64,000 nt of DNA from CALNBC01 sp040768925 (GTDB lineage Bacteria > Bacillota > Clostridia > Christensenellales > CALWSW01), in NCBI GenBank assembly GCA_040768925.1, contig JAXGLZ010000001.1, positions 434,001 through 498,000 of the forward strand. The letters run 5' to 3'. Of the stretch, positions 25,339 to 34,269 are shown one piece after another; position 1 is the stretch's first letter, and every line of letters starts with the position of its first letter. Both the position numbers and the translations under genes were made by a program. Below the pieces are notes generated by a model that saw nothing but the letters and a program-made list of their open reading frames with translations, did not search any database and had not been told where the DNA came from.

Positions 25339-26289
25339 TCACGCTCTTTCTACGGTATAGCCCATTTTTTCCAGCAGGGCGGGGATGCCGTCCGGCCCGA
25401 CCATGTGGCCTGCGCCGACGACGAAGAACACCTTTTTGCCGGATTCAAGATAGCCGGCGGCCGTATCCGCCATGCCGGCGTTGCGGGATTTCAACGAGTA
25501 TTCGGAATCGTCGTCCAGCTCGGCCGCGCCGAAATTTTCGAGCAGCTCGTCCAGCTTTTCGTCCCCTGTGCCGTCCTGATCGGCGGAACTGCCGAAAACC
25601 GCAAACTCAAGGGCGGGGATATCCCCCTTTGAATAGGCGGTAAAAAGGAATTGATAGCTGGCGGCATAGGCGTCGAAATGATCCGCGATCAAGGAAAGGG
25701 CGGCCCAGGCGTCTTCCTGGGCTTTGGCCGAGGTCAAAAGCGCGGTCTGGAATGCAAGGCTTTCCACTTCGAGAATTTCTTTTCCTTCTTTGTGGGCAAG
25801 CTCAAGAAAATGGGAATCCACGCCGCTTTCGGCGTTCAGATTCGCCTCGTCCATCGCCGCGGCTTCCAGCATAAGCTGCCAGAAAACGGGGCCGAACGCG
25901 TCGTAAAGCGGGGAGTAAGCCCCGGCGTCCTGAAGGATCGCCTGGATCTTCCCGTAAAGCTCCGGGCCGCACACTTCGGAAAAAGAGCGGCCGTCCTGAA
26001 TCAGCATCGCGGAATAAAGCTCGGTCGCGGCTTCCGCGTTTTCGGCGGTCAGGGTGGAAACGTCAAATTCCACGGCAAGGGCGTCGCATTCGCCATACGC
26101 CTTCGTCACCCTTTCAGGCAGGGGATAAAGGGATGCGTCCGCCGCGTGAATGGAACCAAAAAGGTAAAGCACCCCGCCGTCTTCCGAGGTGACTTTCCAC
26201 ATCGCCGGGCCGGACAGGTCGGCCGCGCAGCCGCAAAGAAGAAGGATGATCGAAAGAACGAGCAGTGAAATCCGGGTGAAACGTCGCAT
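25339..26289 (-). CDS. TraB/GumN family lipoprotein
   Basis: A 316-residue protein. The N-terminus RRFTRISLLVLSIILLLCGC carries a lipobox, so it should be a surface lipoprotein. The mature part matches the TraB/GumN (Tiki-like) family. GSIHAAD lies near the start and a conserved GVDSHFLELA in the middle. The final strand KVFFVVGAGHMVGPDGI has the family GxGH motif. Eukaryotic Tiki proteins of this fold are metalloproteases; bacterial function is not established. ATG at 26289 has GGAGG 8 nt upstream; an earlier in-frame ATG at 26328 lacks a binding site. Confidence 0.88.
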   Translation of the reverse strand: MRRFTRISLLVLSIILLLCGCAADLSGPAMWKVTSEDGGVLYLFGSIHAADASLYPLPERVTKAYGECDALAVEFDVSTLTAENAEAATELYSAMLIQDGRSFSEVCGPELYGKIQAILQDAGAYSPLYDAFGPVFWQLMLEAAAMDEANLNAESGVDSHFLELAHKEGKEILEVESLAFQTALLTSAKAQEDAWAALSLIADHFDAYAASYQFLFTAYSKGDIPALEFAVFGSSADQDGTGDEKLDELLENFGAAELDDDSEYSLKSRNAGMADTAAGYLESGKKVFFVVGAGHMVGPDGIPALLEKMGYTVERA

Positions 26290-26507
26290 AGCAGATCCTC
26301 CGCAGTTTGTGTTATGGGGATGGCGCATTCAAAAAAACGGCCCGCAAAAATCAAATTTCAGGGCAGCCGGCAGCGAAGCCCGCCGAATTGCGGATGCCGC
26401 TCTATAAAAGTTTAGGGGAAAACCGCAGACAAAGCAATACCCGGGCCAAAAAAAGCCGAAATCCTTTGGCCAGTCTGCCAAAAATGGTGTATTATGGGAA
26501 GACCGGC

Positions 26508-26540
26508 AAAATAAAAGAGGCGGATGCTTAGCCGCCCCTT
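26508..26540 (-). terminator. Terminator of alaS
   Basis: On the minus strand GGCGG / CCGCC encloses a short loop and is followed by TCTTTTATTTT, about 15 bp after the alaS stop. The alaS transcript therefore ends right after the editing domain, without hidden C-terminal coding sequence. Confidence 0.7.
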
Positions 26541-26550
26541 CTTTTTAGTT

Positions 26551-28338
26551 TCAGTCGAGCACCGCGCGGATCCTGCGGACCCCTGCGGAGCTGGCCTGTT
26601 CCTTGGTAATTTTAAAATGCCTGAGCTCGCCGGTGTTCTGAACGTGGGGGCCGGAGCAGATTTCCCTGGAAACGCCGGGCACGCTGTAAACCCGGACGCG
26701 CTCGCCGTACTTGCTGGTGAAAAGGCCCAGAGCGCCCTCGGCTTGGGCCTCCTCGACGGTCATTTCACGGCAGTCGATGTCCAGCTTGGCGTCGATCGCC
26801 GCGTTCACGATGGCTTCGACCTGGGCGATCTCCTCCGGGGTCATTTTGCGCTCAAAATTGAAGTCAAAGCGCAGGCGCTCCGCCGTGATGTTGCTGCCCC
26901 GCTGCTCAACCTCTTCCCCCAGCACCTTGCGCAGGGCCGCGTGCAGAAGGTGGGTGGCGGTGTGCAAACGGGTGGTTTCCTCGCCGGTATCCGCAAGGCC
27001 GGATTTAAACTTTTGTTCGCTGCCCGCGCGGGAAAGCTCCTGATGGGCGGCAAAGGCGGCGTCAAAGCCCGCGGTGTCCACGGTCATGCCTTGCTCCGCG
27101 GCGACTTCGACGGTCATTTCCAGCGGGAAGCCAAAAGTGTCGTAAAGGCGGAAGGCGGTGGCGCCGTCGATCACCTTGCTGTCCAGCCGCTGGGCGATGT
27201 GCTCGAATTCCTTGAGGCCCTTTTTCAGCGTGGACTGGAAGCGTTCCTCTTCCTTGTTCAGCTGCTCGATGATGAAATCCTTGCGCTCAAAAAGCTCGGG
27301 GTAGTATTTTTGATAAGTTTCGATGACCGCTTCGGCAACCTGCCAAAGGGACCCTTCGGCGATGCCGAGCTTCAGGCTCCAGCGGATGGCGCGGCGGATC
27401 AGCCTGCGCAGAATATAGCCCTGATCCACGTTGCTGGGGCCGATGCCGTTATTGTCGCCCATGATGAAGGTGGAGCAGCGCATATGGTCCGCGATGATGC
27501 GGAAAGCCCGGGTGACCTCCTCGGAATCGCCGTAGTTCTTGCCGGAAAGCGCGGAGATTTTGGCGAGGATCCGCTCAAAAACGTCGGTATCGTAAACCGA
27601 GGGAACGCCCTGTAAAACGGCGATGGTGCGGTCAAGGCCCATGCCGGTATCCACGTTTTGCTTGGCGAGGGGAACGTATTCGCCTTCCGCGGTCTTGTTG
27701 TACTGCATGAAAACGTCGTTCCAGATCTCCAGGAACTTGCCGCAGGAGCAGGCGGGGGAGCAGTCCGGGCCGCAGGCCGGCTTGCCCGTGTCGATAAACA
27801 TTTCGGTATCCGGGCCGCAGGGCCCGGTCTGGCCGGCGGGGCCCCACCAGTTGTATTTCCTGGGAAGATAGAAGATATGGCTGGGATCCACGCCCATGCG
27901 CACCCAGTGGTCGTGGGCCTCGGTGTCCTTCGGGATGCCCGGCTCCCCCTCAAAGCAGGTGAAATACAGGGATTCCTTGTCAAGCCCCAGCCAGTCCAAA
28001 CTGGTCAGGAATTCCCAGGAAAACTCGATGGCTTCCTTCTTGAAGTAATCCCCCAAAGACCAGTTGCCCAGCATTTCGAAGAAGGTGCAGTGGGAAGCGT
28101 CGCCCACCTCGTCGATATCGCCGGTGCGGATGCACTTTTGAACGTCCGCCAGCCGGTTGCCCATCGGGTGGGGCTGGCCCATCAAATAGGGAACCAAAGG
28201 ATGCATCCCGGCGGTGGTGAACAGCACCGTGGGGTCGTTGTTCGGGATCAGCGAGGCGGAAGGTATGATCGCGTGGCCCTTCGTGCGGAAGAATTCAAGG
28301 TAAAGCTCCCGCAGCTCGTAGGACTTGATGTTTTTCAT
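26551..28338 (-). CDS. alaS: Alanyl-tRNA synthetase, short form lacking the C-terminal domain
   Basis: A 595-residue enzyme that charges tRNA-Ala. The class II catalytic core has FTTAGMHPLVPYLMG, CIRTGDIDEVGD and FFEMLGNWSLGDYF. The tRNA-binding helices follow, then an editing domain with the zinc site HTATHLLH and CSGPH. The protein stops at GVRRIRAVLD, exactly where the usual family continues with a coiled coil and the DHHA1 / C-Ala domain; typical AlaRS is near 870 residues. The stop is clean and followed by a terminator. GGAGC precedes the ATG. Expression is controlled by an upstream T-box. This is a natural short AlaRS and not an obvious truncation; how it dimerises and holds tRNA is open. 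Confidence 0.95.
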   Translation of the reverse strand: MKNIKSYELRELYLEFFRTKGHAIIPSASLIPNNDPTVLFTTAGMHPLVPYLMGQPHPMGNRLADVQKCIRTGDIDEVGDASHCTFFEMLGNWSLGDYFKKEAIEFSWEFLTSLDWLGLDKESLYFTCFEGEPGIPKDTEAHDHWVRMGVDPSHIFYLPRKYNWWGPAGQTGPCGPDTEMFIDTGKPACGPDCSPACSCGKFLEIWNDVFMQYNKTAEGEYVPLAKQNVDTGMGLDRTIAVLQGVPSVYDTDVFERILAKISALSGKNYGDSEEVTRAFRIIADHMRCSTFIMGDNNGIGPSNVDQGYILRRLIRRAIRWSLKLGIAEGSLWQVAEAVIETYQKYYPELFERKDFIIEQLNKEEERFQSTLKKGLKEFEHIAQRLDSKVIDGATAFRLYDTFGFPLEMTVEVAAEQGMTVDTAGFDAAFAAHQELSRAGSEQKFKSGLADTGEETTRLHTATHLLHAALRKVLGEEVEQRGSNITAERLRFDFNFERKMTPEEIAQVEAIVNAAIDAKLDIDCREMTVEEAQAEGALGLFTSKYGERVRVYSVPGVSREICSGPHVQNTGELRHFKITKEQASSAGVRRIRAVLD

Positions 28339-28361
28339 TTGTTTTCGGCTCCTTTTTGCTC

Positions 28362-28600
28362 AAAAATAAAATAACCGTGCCCGTCCCATGGGACGGAAAG
28401 CACAGTTCCGCGGTACCACCCAATTTGGCCGCCAACTAAAAGCGGCCCCCTTGCGCGCCCGGATAACGGCGGGCTGCCGGCTGCGCTCACGCGGCGGCGG
28501 ACCCTTTTTGCCAACGCCGGCTTTCAGCAAAATACCGGCTCTCTGAGGATGGCGAAAAAAAGGGAATGTTCGCGGTCGTTGCGCACAAATATGATCGTAC
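28362..28600 (-). ncRNA. T-box leader controlling alaS
   Basis: On the minus strand the leader contains the canonical GGGTGGTACCGCGG (28408-28421). A terminator hairpin follows (arms about 28389-28407 and 28373-28388) with a TTATTTTATTTTT tail, just before alaS. Uncharged tRNA-Ala should favour the antiterminator. The upstream part is GC-rich and its specifier could not be fixed by eye. Confidence 0.92.
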
Positions 28601-28606
28601 TTTGTA

Positions 28607-28636
28607 ATTATATGAGAAAGCAAAAGGGTTTGTCAA
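28607..28636 (-). promoter_or_regulatory. Promoter of the alaS transcript
   Basis: On the minus strand TTGACA (28631-28636), an 18-bp spacer and TATAAT (28607-28612): both boxes are perfect. Confidence 0.88.
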
Positions 28637-28768
28637 TGGGCAAGAATCCCCCGAAGCGGGGCGGTTTTGCCCGGGATGCGCTTTAACCGGGCGGCAGGGA
28701 AGCGGGGGAAGGTTTTTTTCCGGTCAATGCTGTGAAACAGACGGCCTTTGCCGGCCGGCACGAATGAA

Positions 28769-28803
28769 AAACAGGCGGGGAGAACTAACTCCCGCGCCTG
28801 TTT
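28769..28803 (-). terminator. Terminator of the surface protein gene
   Basis: Stem AAACAGGC / GCCTGTTT with an inner GGGA/TCCC helix. On the minus strand it is followed by a T-run, about 35 bp after the stop of the gene at 28837. Confidence 0.75.
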
Positions 28804-28836
28804 CAAAAACCGGCTCAACGGATTTTTTCGCCCTTA

Positions 28837-30567
28837 TCACTTGAATTCGTCGTCAAAAAGATCCTCGTCCCTTTGGGGTCTGCCCTGGGGCGGTTTGGGC
28901 CGTTCCGTTTCTTCGGGGGGCCGCTGAATCCTGCGCGCCGGCGGTTCGCCGACGGTCGTATCCTCCGCCCTTGGGCGGACTGGAACCCGGGGTTTTTCCG
29001 TCCTTCCGGTGATCTGGTCGATCATCGCGTCCTCGAGGTCCTGCTGCCGGACTTTTTTGGATCGGGCGGTCTCCTGCCGGTGGCGCTCCTGGCGGGCGGC
29101 CAGCATGCGGTCAAGCTCCTCGGCCTCGCGCTCCTGCTCCTTGCGCCTGCGGCTCTGGGCCAGCACGTAAACAAGGCTTGCCGCGGCGGCCAGCAGCAGG
29201 ATGATGATCACCAGCAGCACCCACCTAAGCCAGCTTGCGCCGGTGTTGCCGTCGTTCCCCGGCTCCTCGCTGGGGGCGGGCGCGGCGATGGTGATCGCCA
29301 CGGGCGTTGCGGCGGCGGAATAGGTGGTGCCGTTTTCATCCTTGAACACGGCGGAAAACGCCACTTCCCTGCTTTCGGAAACCACGACCTTGACGTTCAC
29401 GGTCTGGGCGCCCTGCTCCACGGTGTCCAGGGTCAGCAGCCTGCCGTCCTGGGTTTCGGAAAGCTCGAAATCGTACAGGGTGACCGGGGAATCGTTGTCG
29501 ATCCGGATCGCGAAGGTAACCTCCGCCGGCTCGTCGAACTGGCTTTTGATGGGCTTTGCCAGCAGGGTGACGACGACGTCCTCCGGCGAAAGGTACGGCG
29601 CGAGCTCCACCGGCAGCGCGGTGACGATCAGCGGCGTGCCGGAGCCTTCGCCATACGTCGCCGTGGCCGTAACGGTCAGAGTCCGGGCCTGTTCCACGGG
29701 AATGTCCACCGTAACGGTCTTGACGTCCGTCTTGGCCAGGGGAAAAGCGGTGGTAAGGGCTGTGCCGGATTCGTCGATCAGCGCCACGGATTTGAAATCC
29801 ACATTGCCCTCGTTTTTGACGACGATGGTGACCGGCGTTCCCGTGGCCGCGGGACTGCCGGCGGTGACTTCGACGGACAGCTTGGCGTTGGTCAGGGTGA
29901 TCTCGGCCGGGTCGATGGTGACGGAAAGGGGAACGCCCGCGCCGTCCGCCGTGATCACCGGGGAAGAGGTGATGTTTTCGGCCAGGGTGATGTCTTTCGG
30001 AACGCGCTTGACTTCCCCCACGGCGACGGTGCCCACGGTAATAGGCGAAGGCAGCGCCGGGTCGGTGATGGTGACGTTCGTCAGGTCCACGTCCCCGGTG
30101 TTTTGGATCGCGTAGGTGATGGTGATCGTGTCGCCCGTTGAACCGCTGTTGGAACTGAGCGTGCGCTCGGCCTTCATGGCCGGCGCGGCGGTTTTGAGGG
30201 CGATGGGAATATAGTGGACCAGGGATTGGGCAACGCCGTTTTCATACCAAACGAAGGTCAAGGCGAGGGAATTGCCGATCTCCTCCTGTTCCACCTTGAA
30301 GTTGGTGATGTTGAAAACCTTTTTGACGCCAGCCTCAAAATTGCCCAGGGTTTCGTTTAGGGGGCCGGCAATAAGGGTGACGTCCTCCAGCATATAAGCC
30401 GAAGTGTTGGTCAGTTGGATGTTGATGTTGACCTTGCCCGCTTCCTCCAGCGCTTCGGGCGTGACGGTCGAGGTCACCTCCAGGCTGCCCTCGGCGTGGG
30501 CGGCCAAAGGAAGCGCCACAGCGAAAACAAGCAGCAAAAGCATGGCGAAACGGGTAATTTTGCGCAT
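28837..30567 (-). CDS. Membrane-anchored surface protein with repeated beta domains
   Basis: A 576-residue protein. The signal peptide (about residues 1-25, cleavage near AAHAEG) is followed by three or four immunoglobulin-like beta domains of the CARDB/DUF11 type. They carry repeated VNINIQLTNTS, TITYAIQNTGDVDL and VTIVVKNEGNVDFKSV strands, the hallmark of these modules. A membrane helix (about residues 440-465, WVLLVIIILLLAAAA) leads to a cytoplasmic tail of about 110 residues. The tail is rich in Arg, Glu and Pro and may be disordered. The protein would display the beta domains outside and keep a long charged tail inside. No enzyme motif is present. GGAGGT lies upstream of the ATG. It is probably a single-gene transcript. 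Confidence 0.82.
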   Translation of the reverse strand: MRKITRFAMLLLLVFAVALPLAAHAEGSLEVTSTVTPEALEEAGKVNINIQLTNTSAYMLEDVTLIAGPLNETLGNFEAGVKKVFNITNFKVEQEEIGNSLALTFVWYENGVAQSLVHYIPIALKTAAPAMKAERTLSSNSGSTGDTITITYAIQNTGDVDLTNVTITDPALPSPITVGTVAVGEVKRVPKDITLAENITSSPVITADGAGVPLSVTIDPAEITLTNAKLSVEVTAGSPAATGTPVTIVVKNEGNVDFKSVALIDESGTALTTAFPLAKTDVKTVTVDIPVEQARTLTVTATATYGEGSGTPLIVTALPVELAPYLSPEDVVVTLLAKPIKSQFDEPAEVTFAIRIDNDSPVTLYDFELSETQDGRLLTLDTVEQGAQTVNVKVVVSESREVAFSAVFKDENGTTYSAAATPVAITIAAPAPSEEPGNDGNTGASWLRWVLLVIIILLLAAAASLVYVLAQSRRRKEQEREAEELDRMLAARQERHRQETARSKKVRQQDLEDAMIDQITGRTEKPRVPVRPRAEDTTVGEPPARRIQRPPEETERPKPPQGRPQRDEDLFDDEFK

Positions 30568-30887
30568 AATTCAACCTCCGGGAAAAACGATAAGGGATCA
30601 TTTGGGGCTTTGCAAAAACAGTCGGGAAAAGACTGTAAAAAAACCCTGGGATTGTCAAGGGGCCGCGGCTCCTTGACTCCAATCCGGCTCCGGCGGGCAA
30701 GGTGAATTGCCGCGAAGCCGCAAGGGAAGATGCCCTGGGGCGCCTGTGCGCCGGAACGGATGAAAGAAAGCCGCAGGCTTTCTGACCTTTCGGGATTTGC
30801 CGTCCGCAAATGCGCGGCATTTCAGGCAAGTCGCGCTTCCTCAAAGCGTGCGCACAGCGCGCTTTGACAAAGGCTGCCGCCCCTTCT
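30568..30887. repeat. Intergenic region with a divergent copy of the dispersed repeat
   Basis: About 320 bp without a gene. It contains GGGGCCGCGGCTCCTTGACTCCAATC, cut here as the module GGGGCCGCGGCTCC and its partner, and GGGCAAGGTGAATTGCCGCG-type segments related to the dispersed repeat. It lacks the CAAAACTGACG ends. Confidence 0.45.
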
Positions 30888-31946
30888 TTATTTTACTTCA
30901 AAAGTCCAGCCGTATTGGTCGTCAAGACGGCCGTACTGGATGCCGGTCAGCGTGTCGTAGAGCTTCTGGGAAACTTCTCCGATCCCGCCGCCGCCGATCA
31001 CCAGGCGCTCGCCGTTATAAAACAGCTCGCCCACGGGGGAGACGACCGCCGCGGTGCCGGAGCCGAAGGCTTCGAGCATCCTGCCGGACTTGATGCCGTC
31101 CGCCACCTCGTCGATGGATATGCGGCGCTCGACGGCGTTTATTCCCAGGTCCTTGGCAAGCTGCAAAACCGAGCGGCGGGTGATGCCGGAAAGGATGGAG
31201 CCCTGCAAAGCGGGGGTGACCAGTTCGTCCTTAAAAAGGAAGAACATGTTCATCGCGCCGACCTCTTCAACGTATTTGCGCTCCACGCCGTCCAGCCAGA
31301 GCACCTGGTCGTAGCCCATCTTGTGGGCTTCGGACCCGGCCAGCATGGAAACGGCGTAGTTCCCGCCCGCCTTGGTGTAGCCCATGCCGCCGCGGACCGC
31401 GCGGACGTATTCCGGCTCCACATAGATCTTCGTGGGGGCGAGGCCGCCGGCGTAATACGCGCCGGAAGGGGAGAGGATGATGTTGAAAACCACGTTGCTG
31501 GCCGAGTTGACGCCCAGCTTCGCGTCGTTGCCGAACATGTTGGGCCGGATGTAAAGGGAGGTTCCGGCCTGCTTCGGGATCCAGTCCTCCTCCAGCTTGA
31601 CGAGCTCCACAAGGGAGGAAAGGGCGCGCTCAACGTCCAGCGCGGGCATGCAAAGGCGGGCGGCGGAAATGTTCATCCGCTCGAAATTATCCCGCGGGCG
31701 GAACAGCAGGGTGCGTCCGTCCACAGCTTTATAGGCCTTCATGCCCTCGAAAACCTCCTGCCCGTAATGCAGTACGGTGGAGGCGGGATCGATGGCCAGC
31801 GGGCCGTAGGGCAGGATCTCGCCCTCGTCCCAAACCCCGTTCACGGCATGCATCAGGAACATGTGGTCCGTGAAAAGGCGGCCAAAGCCCAGCTTGGATT
31901 CGTCCTCCGGCTTTTTTTTCGGGGTGGCCGTGCGTGTGATTTTCAT
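30888..31946 (-). CDS. ilvE: Branched-chain amino acid aminotransferase
   Basis: A 352-residue PLP enzyme of fold type IV that interconverts Val, Leu and Ile with their 2-oxo acids, using 2-oxoglutarate and glutamate. Conserved blocks are YGQEVFEGMKAYK, FRPRDNFERMN, the PLP Lys in GNYAVSMLAG with upstream GYTKAGG, and EAFGSGTAAVVSPV near the end. The length fits the longer (BCAT-1-like) bacterial and eukaryotic subgroup. CTGGAGGG lies 5 nt before the ATG. No other ilv or leu gene is adjacent, so it is probably transcribed alone. Confidence 0.94.
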   Translation of the reverse strand: MKITRTATPKKKPEDESKLGFGRLFTDHMFLMHAVNGVWDEGEILPYGPLAIDPASTVLHYGQEVFEGMKAYKAVDGRTLLFRPRDNFERMNISAARLCMPALDVERALSSLVELVKLEEDWIPKQAGTSLYIRPNMFGNDAKLGVNSASNVVFNIILSPSGAYYAGGLAPTKIYVEPEYVRAVRGGMGYTKAGGNYAVSMLAGSEAHKMGYDQVLWLDGVERKYVEEVGAMNMFFLFKDELVTPALQGSILSGITRRSVLQLAKDLGINAVERRISIDEVADGIKSGRMLEAFGSGTAAVVSPVGELFYNGERLVIGGGGIGEVSQKLYDTLTGIQYGRLDDQYGWTFEVK

Positions 31947-32064
31947 GATGCCCTCCAGAGTTTTAAAAATTCAAAATGCAAAAGCATAATGTCCGTTGAG
32001 CAAGCCGCACCGGGATTGGGGCGCTCGGGCCGGAAATCCGGCAAAATTGCGGGCGTTTGCGGCT

Positions 32065-32694
32065 TCATACCGGGGCGCTTTTTTTGACTTTTCCCAGGAA
32101 AACCGGCGCGACTTTGCCGTCCGTCAGCTCCGCGCAATCTTTCAAAAAGGCCTGCTCGTCCGCCGGCGGAACCGCGGCCCTGGCGGTGACGTTTTCCGCG
32201 TAGTCCGGCTCTTCAAAAAGGAGACTCCCCGAGCGCAGCCACCCTTCGGCCTTCCCCCAAAGGGGATAGGGCACAACAAGGGAATAGAGGGAGCATTCCC
32301 GAACACAAAGCACGCCGGCGGCGGTCACGGCGTCCGCCGTGGATTTGGTATAAGCCCGTACCAGCCCGCCCGCCCCCAGCAGGATCCCGCCGAAATACCG
32401 GGTGACGACGACGAGGCAAAAGGTGATCCCCCGTTTTTTGAGAACCTCCATCATGGGCAGGCCCGCGGTGCCGCCCGGCTCGCCGTCGTCCGAAAAGCGG
32501 GCGGTTTCCCCCCGTTCGCCCACGGCGTAGGCATAGCAGTTGTGGGTCGCGTCATAATGGAGCTTTTTGACGCGCTCCAGGCGCGCCAGGGCTTCCTCCT
32601 CGGTTTGAACGGGGAAACACCGGGCGATGAAGCGCGAGCGGCTGACGATCAGCTCAACCTCCGCGCAGTTTTGCACCGTCAGGTAATCGGGCAT
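32065..32694 (-). CDS. YigZ/IMPACT family protein
   Basis: A 209-residue protein of the YigZ (UPF0029, IMPACT) family. The N-terminal domain has SRSRFIARCFPVQ, then HNCYAYAVG and FSDDGEPGGTAGLPM, the family signature. VVVTRYFGGILLGAGGLVRAY follows, and then a C-terminal DUF1949-type domain. Eukaryotic IMPACT regulates Gcn2; the bacterial role is uncertain and probably concerns translation. ATG at 32694 is chosen because the family begins MPDYLTV there; a longer frame to 32757 runs into an intergenic repeat. The upstream binding site is weak. Confidence 0.9.
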   Translation of the reverse strand: MPDYLTVQNCAEVELIVSRSRFIARCFPVQTEEEALARLERVKKLHYDATHNCYAYAVGERGETARFSDDGEPGGTAGLPMMEVLKKRGITFCLVVVTRYFGGILLGAGGLVRAYTKSTADAVTAAGVLCVRECSLYSLVVPYPLWGKAEGWLRSGSLLFEEPDYAENVTARAAVPPADEQAFLKDCAELTDGKVAPVFLGKVKKSAPV

Positions 32695-32696
32695 TC

Positions 32697-33001
32697 GCAG
32701 TCTACCAGAAGGAGACGTTGGGGGCGCCGCCCCCAAGCCCCCGCTCAGGGGATTCATCCCCTGAGAACCCCTTCATTAAAAATTTTTAAGGGATTGCGGA
32801 AGGTTCTCTTTTATACATATGGACTTTAAGAATTCCGCAACGCCTTGATACATCCCTTTGCGAAGGGATTCCAAAGGTCGGTTGTGCTTGGCCTTTATGG
32901 CCGAACACATCCTTCCTTGTGAGATACTCGAATCTGTGATTCCGGTGGATATATCCCTTTGGCGGGGTTTGGGGCGGCTCCCCAACGGCTCCCCGTTCCC
33001 C
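32697..33001. other. Intergenic region with hairpins
   Basis: About 300 bp without a gene. It contains the stable hairpin GGGGGCGCCGCCCCC near 32719 and CTCAGGGGATTCATCCCCTGAG near 32743. A stretch ending in CGAATCTGTGATTCCGGTGG shares the AATCTGTGATTCCGG module with the dispersed repeats. Confidence 0.45.
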
Positions 33002-34225
33002 TCACCCAAGAATAACCTTCTTGTAGGACTTTTTGCCTTTTTTGAGCAGCACGCCGGAAGAAAGCTGGTCTTTTGTCAGTTCGGCGCCGGGGTCTTCCAC
33101 CTTTTCGTCGTCCGCGAAGATCCCGCCGCCCTCGATCAGCCTGCGGCCGTCGCCCTTGGATTTTGCAAGGCCCGAAAGGGCGAGGATGGCGGCCACGCGG
33201 CGGTCCGCGTCGAAATCCTCCCTCGAAATGGTGACGGTGGGGATCTCCGCATCCTCCGCAGAGCCGGAAAACAGGGCTTCCGCGGCCTTTTTGGCGGCTT
33301 CGGCCTTTTCCTCGCCGTGAACCTGCCGGGTGACCTCAAAAGCCAGGATCTTCTTGGCCTCGTTGATCTCGCTGCCGCGCAGGGCGCTAAGGCGGCGCAC
33401 CTCGTCCATGGGCAAAAAGGTCAGCAGGGAGAGGCAATTCTCCACGTCCGCGTCCGCCACGTTGCGCCAGTATTGGTAAAATTCATAGGGCGTGGTCTTG
33501 TCCTCGTCCAGCCACAAAGCGCCCTTGACGGTCTTGCCCATCTTGACGCCCTCGCTGGTGGTCAAAAGGGCAAAGGTCATGGCGTAAGCTGGCCGCTGGA
33601 GCTTCCTGCGGATCAGGTCCGCCCCGGCGAGGATGTTGCTCCACTGGTCGTCGCCGCCCATCTGCATGGTTGCGCCGTATTTCTCGTTCAGCACCAGAAA
33701 GTCGTAGGACTGCATCAGCATGTAATTGAATTCCATAAAGGTCAGCCCGCGCTCCAGGCGCTGCTTGTAGCAGTCCGCCGTGAGCATGCGGTTGACGGAA
33801 AAATGCACCCCGACCTCCCGCAGAAAATCGACGTAATTGATGTCCAGCAGCCAGTCCGCGTTGTTGACCATGATGGCGTTCTCGCCGTCAAACTCGATAA
33901 ATTTGCCCATCTGCTTCTTGAAGCACTCGGCGTTGTGGGCGATGGTTTCCTTGGTCATCATGGTGCGCATGTCGGACTTGCCGGAAGGGTCGCCGATCAT
34001 GGTGGTCCCGCCGCCAAGTAAGGCGATTGGCCGGTGCCCGGCGCGCTGAAGGTGCGCCATGGCCATCAGCTGAACGAAATGGCCGACGTGGAGGGAATCC
34101 GCCGTCGGGTCAAAGCCGATGTAGAAGGTGACGCGCCCGCTGCCCAGGGCGTTCCGGATTTCCTGCTCGTTGGAGGTCTGTTTGACAAAGCCCCTTTCGC
34201 TCAGTATATCAAATACGTTTTGCAT
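33002..34225 (-). CDS. tyrS: Tyrosyl-tRNA synthetase
   Basis: A 407-residue class I synthetase of the TyrRS family, charging tRNA-Tyr in the cytoplasm. The HIGH-like motif is DSLHVGHFVQL, the Tyr/tRNA region MQMGGDDQWSNI, and the KMSKS-like loop KMGKTVKG. A C-terminal S4-like RNA-binding segment (KSKGDGRRLIEGGGIFAD) is present. The length is standard. GAGGAC lies upstream of the ATG at 34225. In contrast to metG and alaS, no T-box leader was seen; a dispersed repeat occupies the upstream region. Confidence 0.96.
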   Translation of the reverse strand: MQNVFDILSERGFVKQTSNEQEIRNALGSGRVTFYIGFDPTADSLHVGHFVQLMAMAHLQRAGHRPIALLGGGTTMIGDPSGKSDMRTMMTKETIAHNAECFKKQMGKFIEFDGENAIMVNNADWLLDINYVDFLREVGVHFSVNRMLTADCYKQRLERGLTFMEFNYMLMQSYDFLVLNEKYGATMQMGGDDQWSNILAGADLIRRKLQRPAYAMTFALLTTSEGVKMGKTVKGALWLDEDKTTPYEFYQYWRNVADADVENCLSLLTFLPMDEVRRLSALRGSEINEAKKILAFEVTRQVHGEEKAEAAKKAAEALFSGSAEDAEIPTVTISREDFDADRRVAAILALSGLAKSKGDGRRLIEGGGIFADDEKVEDPGAELTKDQLSSGVLLKKGKKSYKKVILG

Positions 34226-34269
34226 CCATATGTCCTCACTGTGAATATTTTTAAGAACGAACTATCTTT

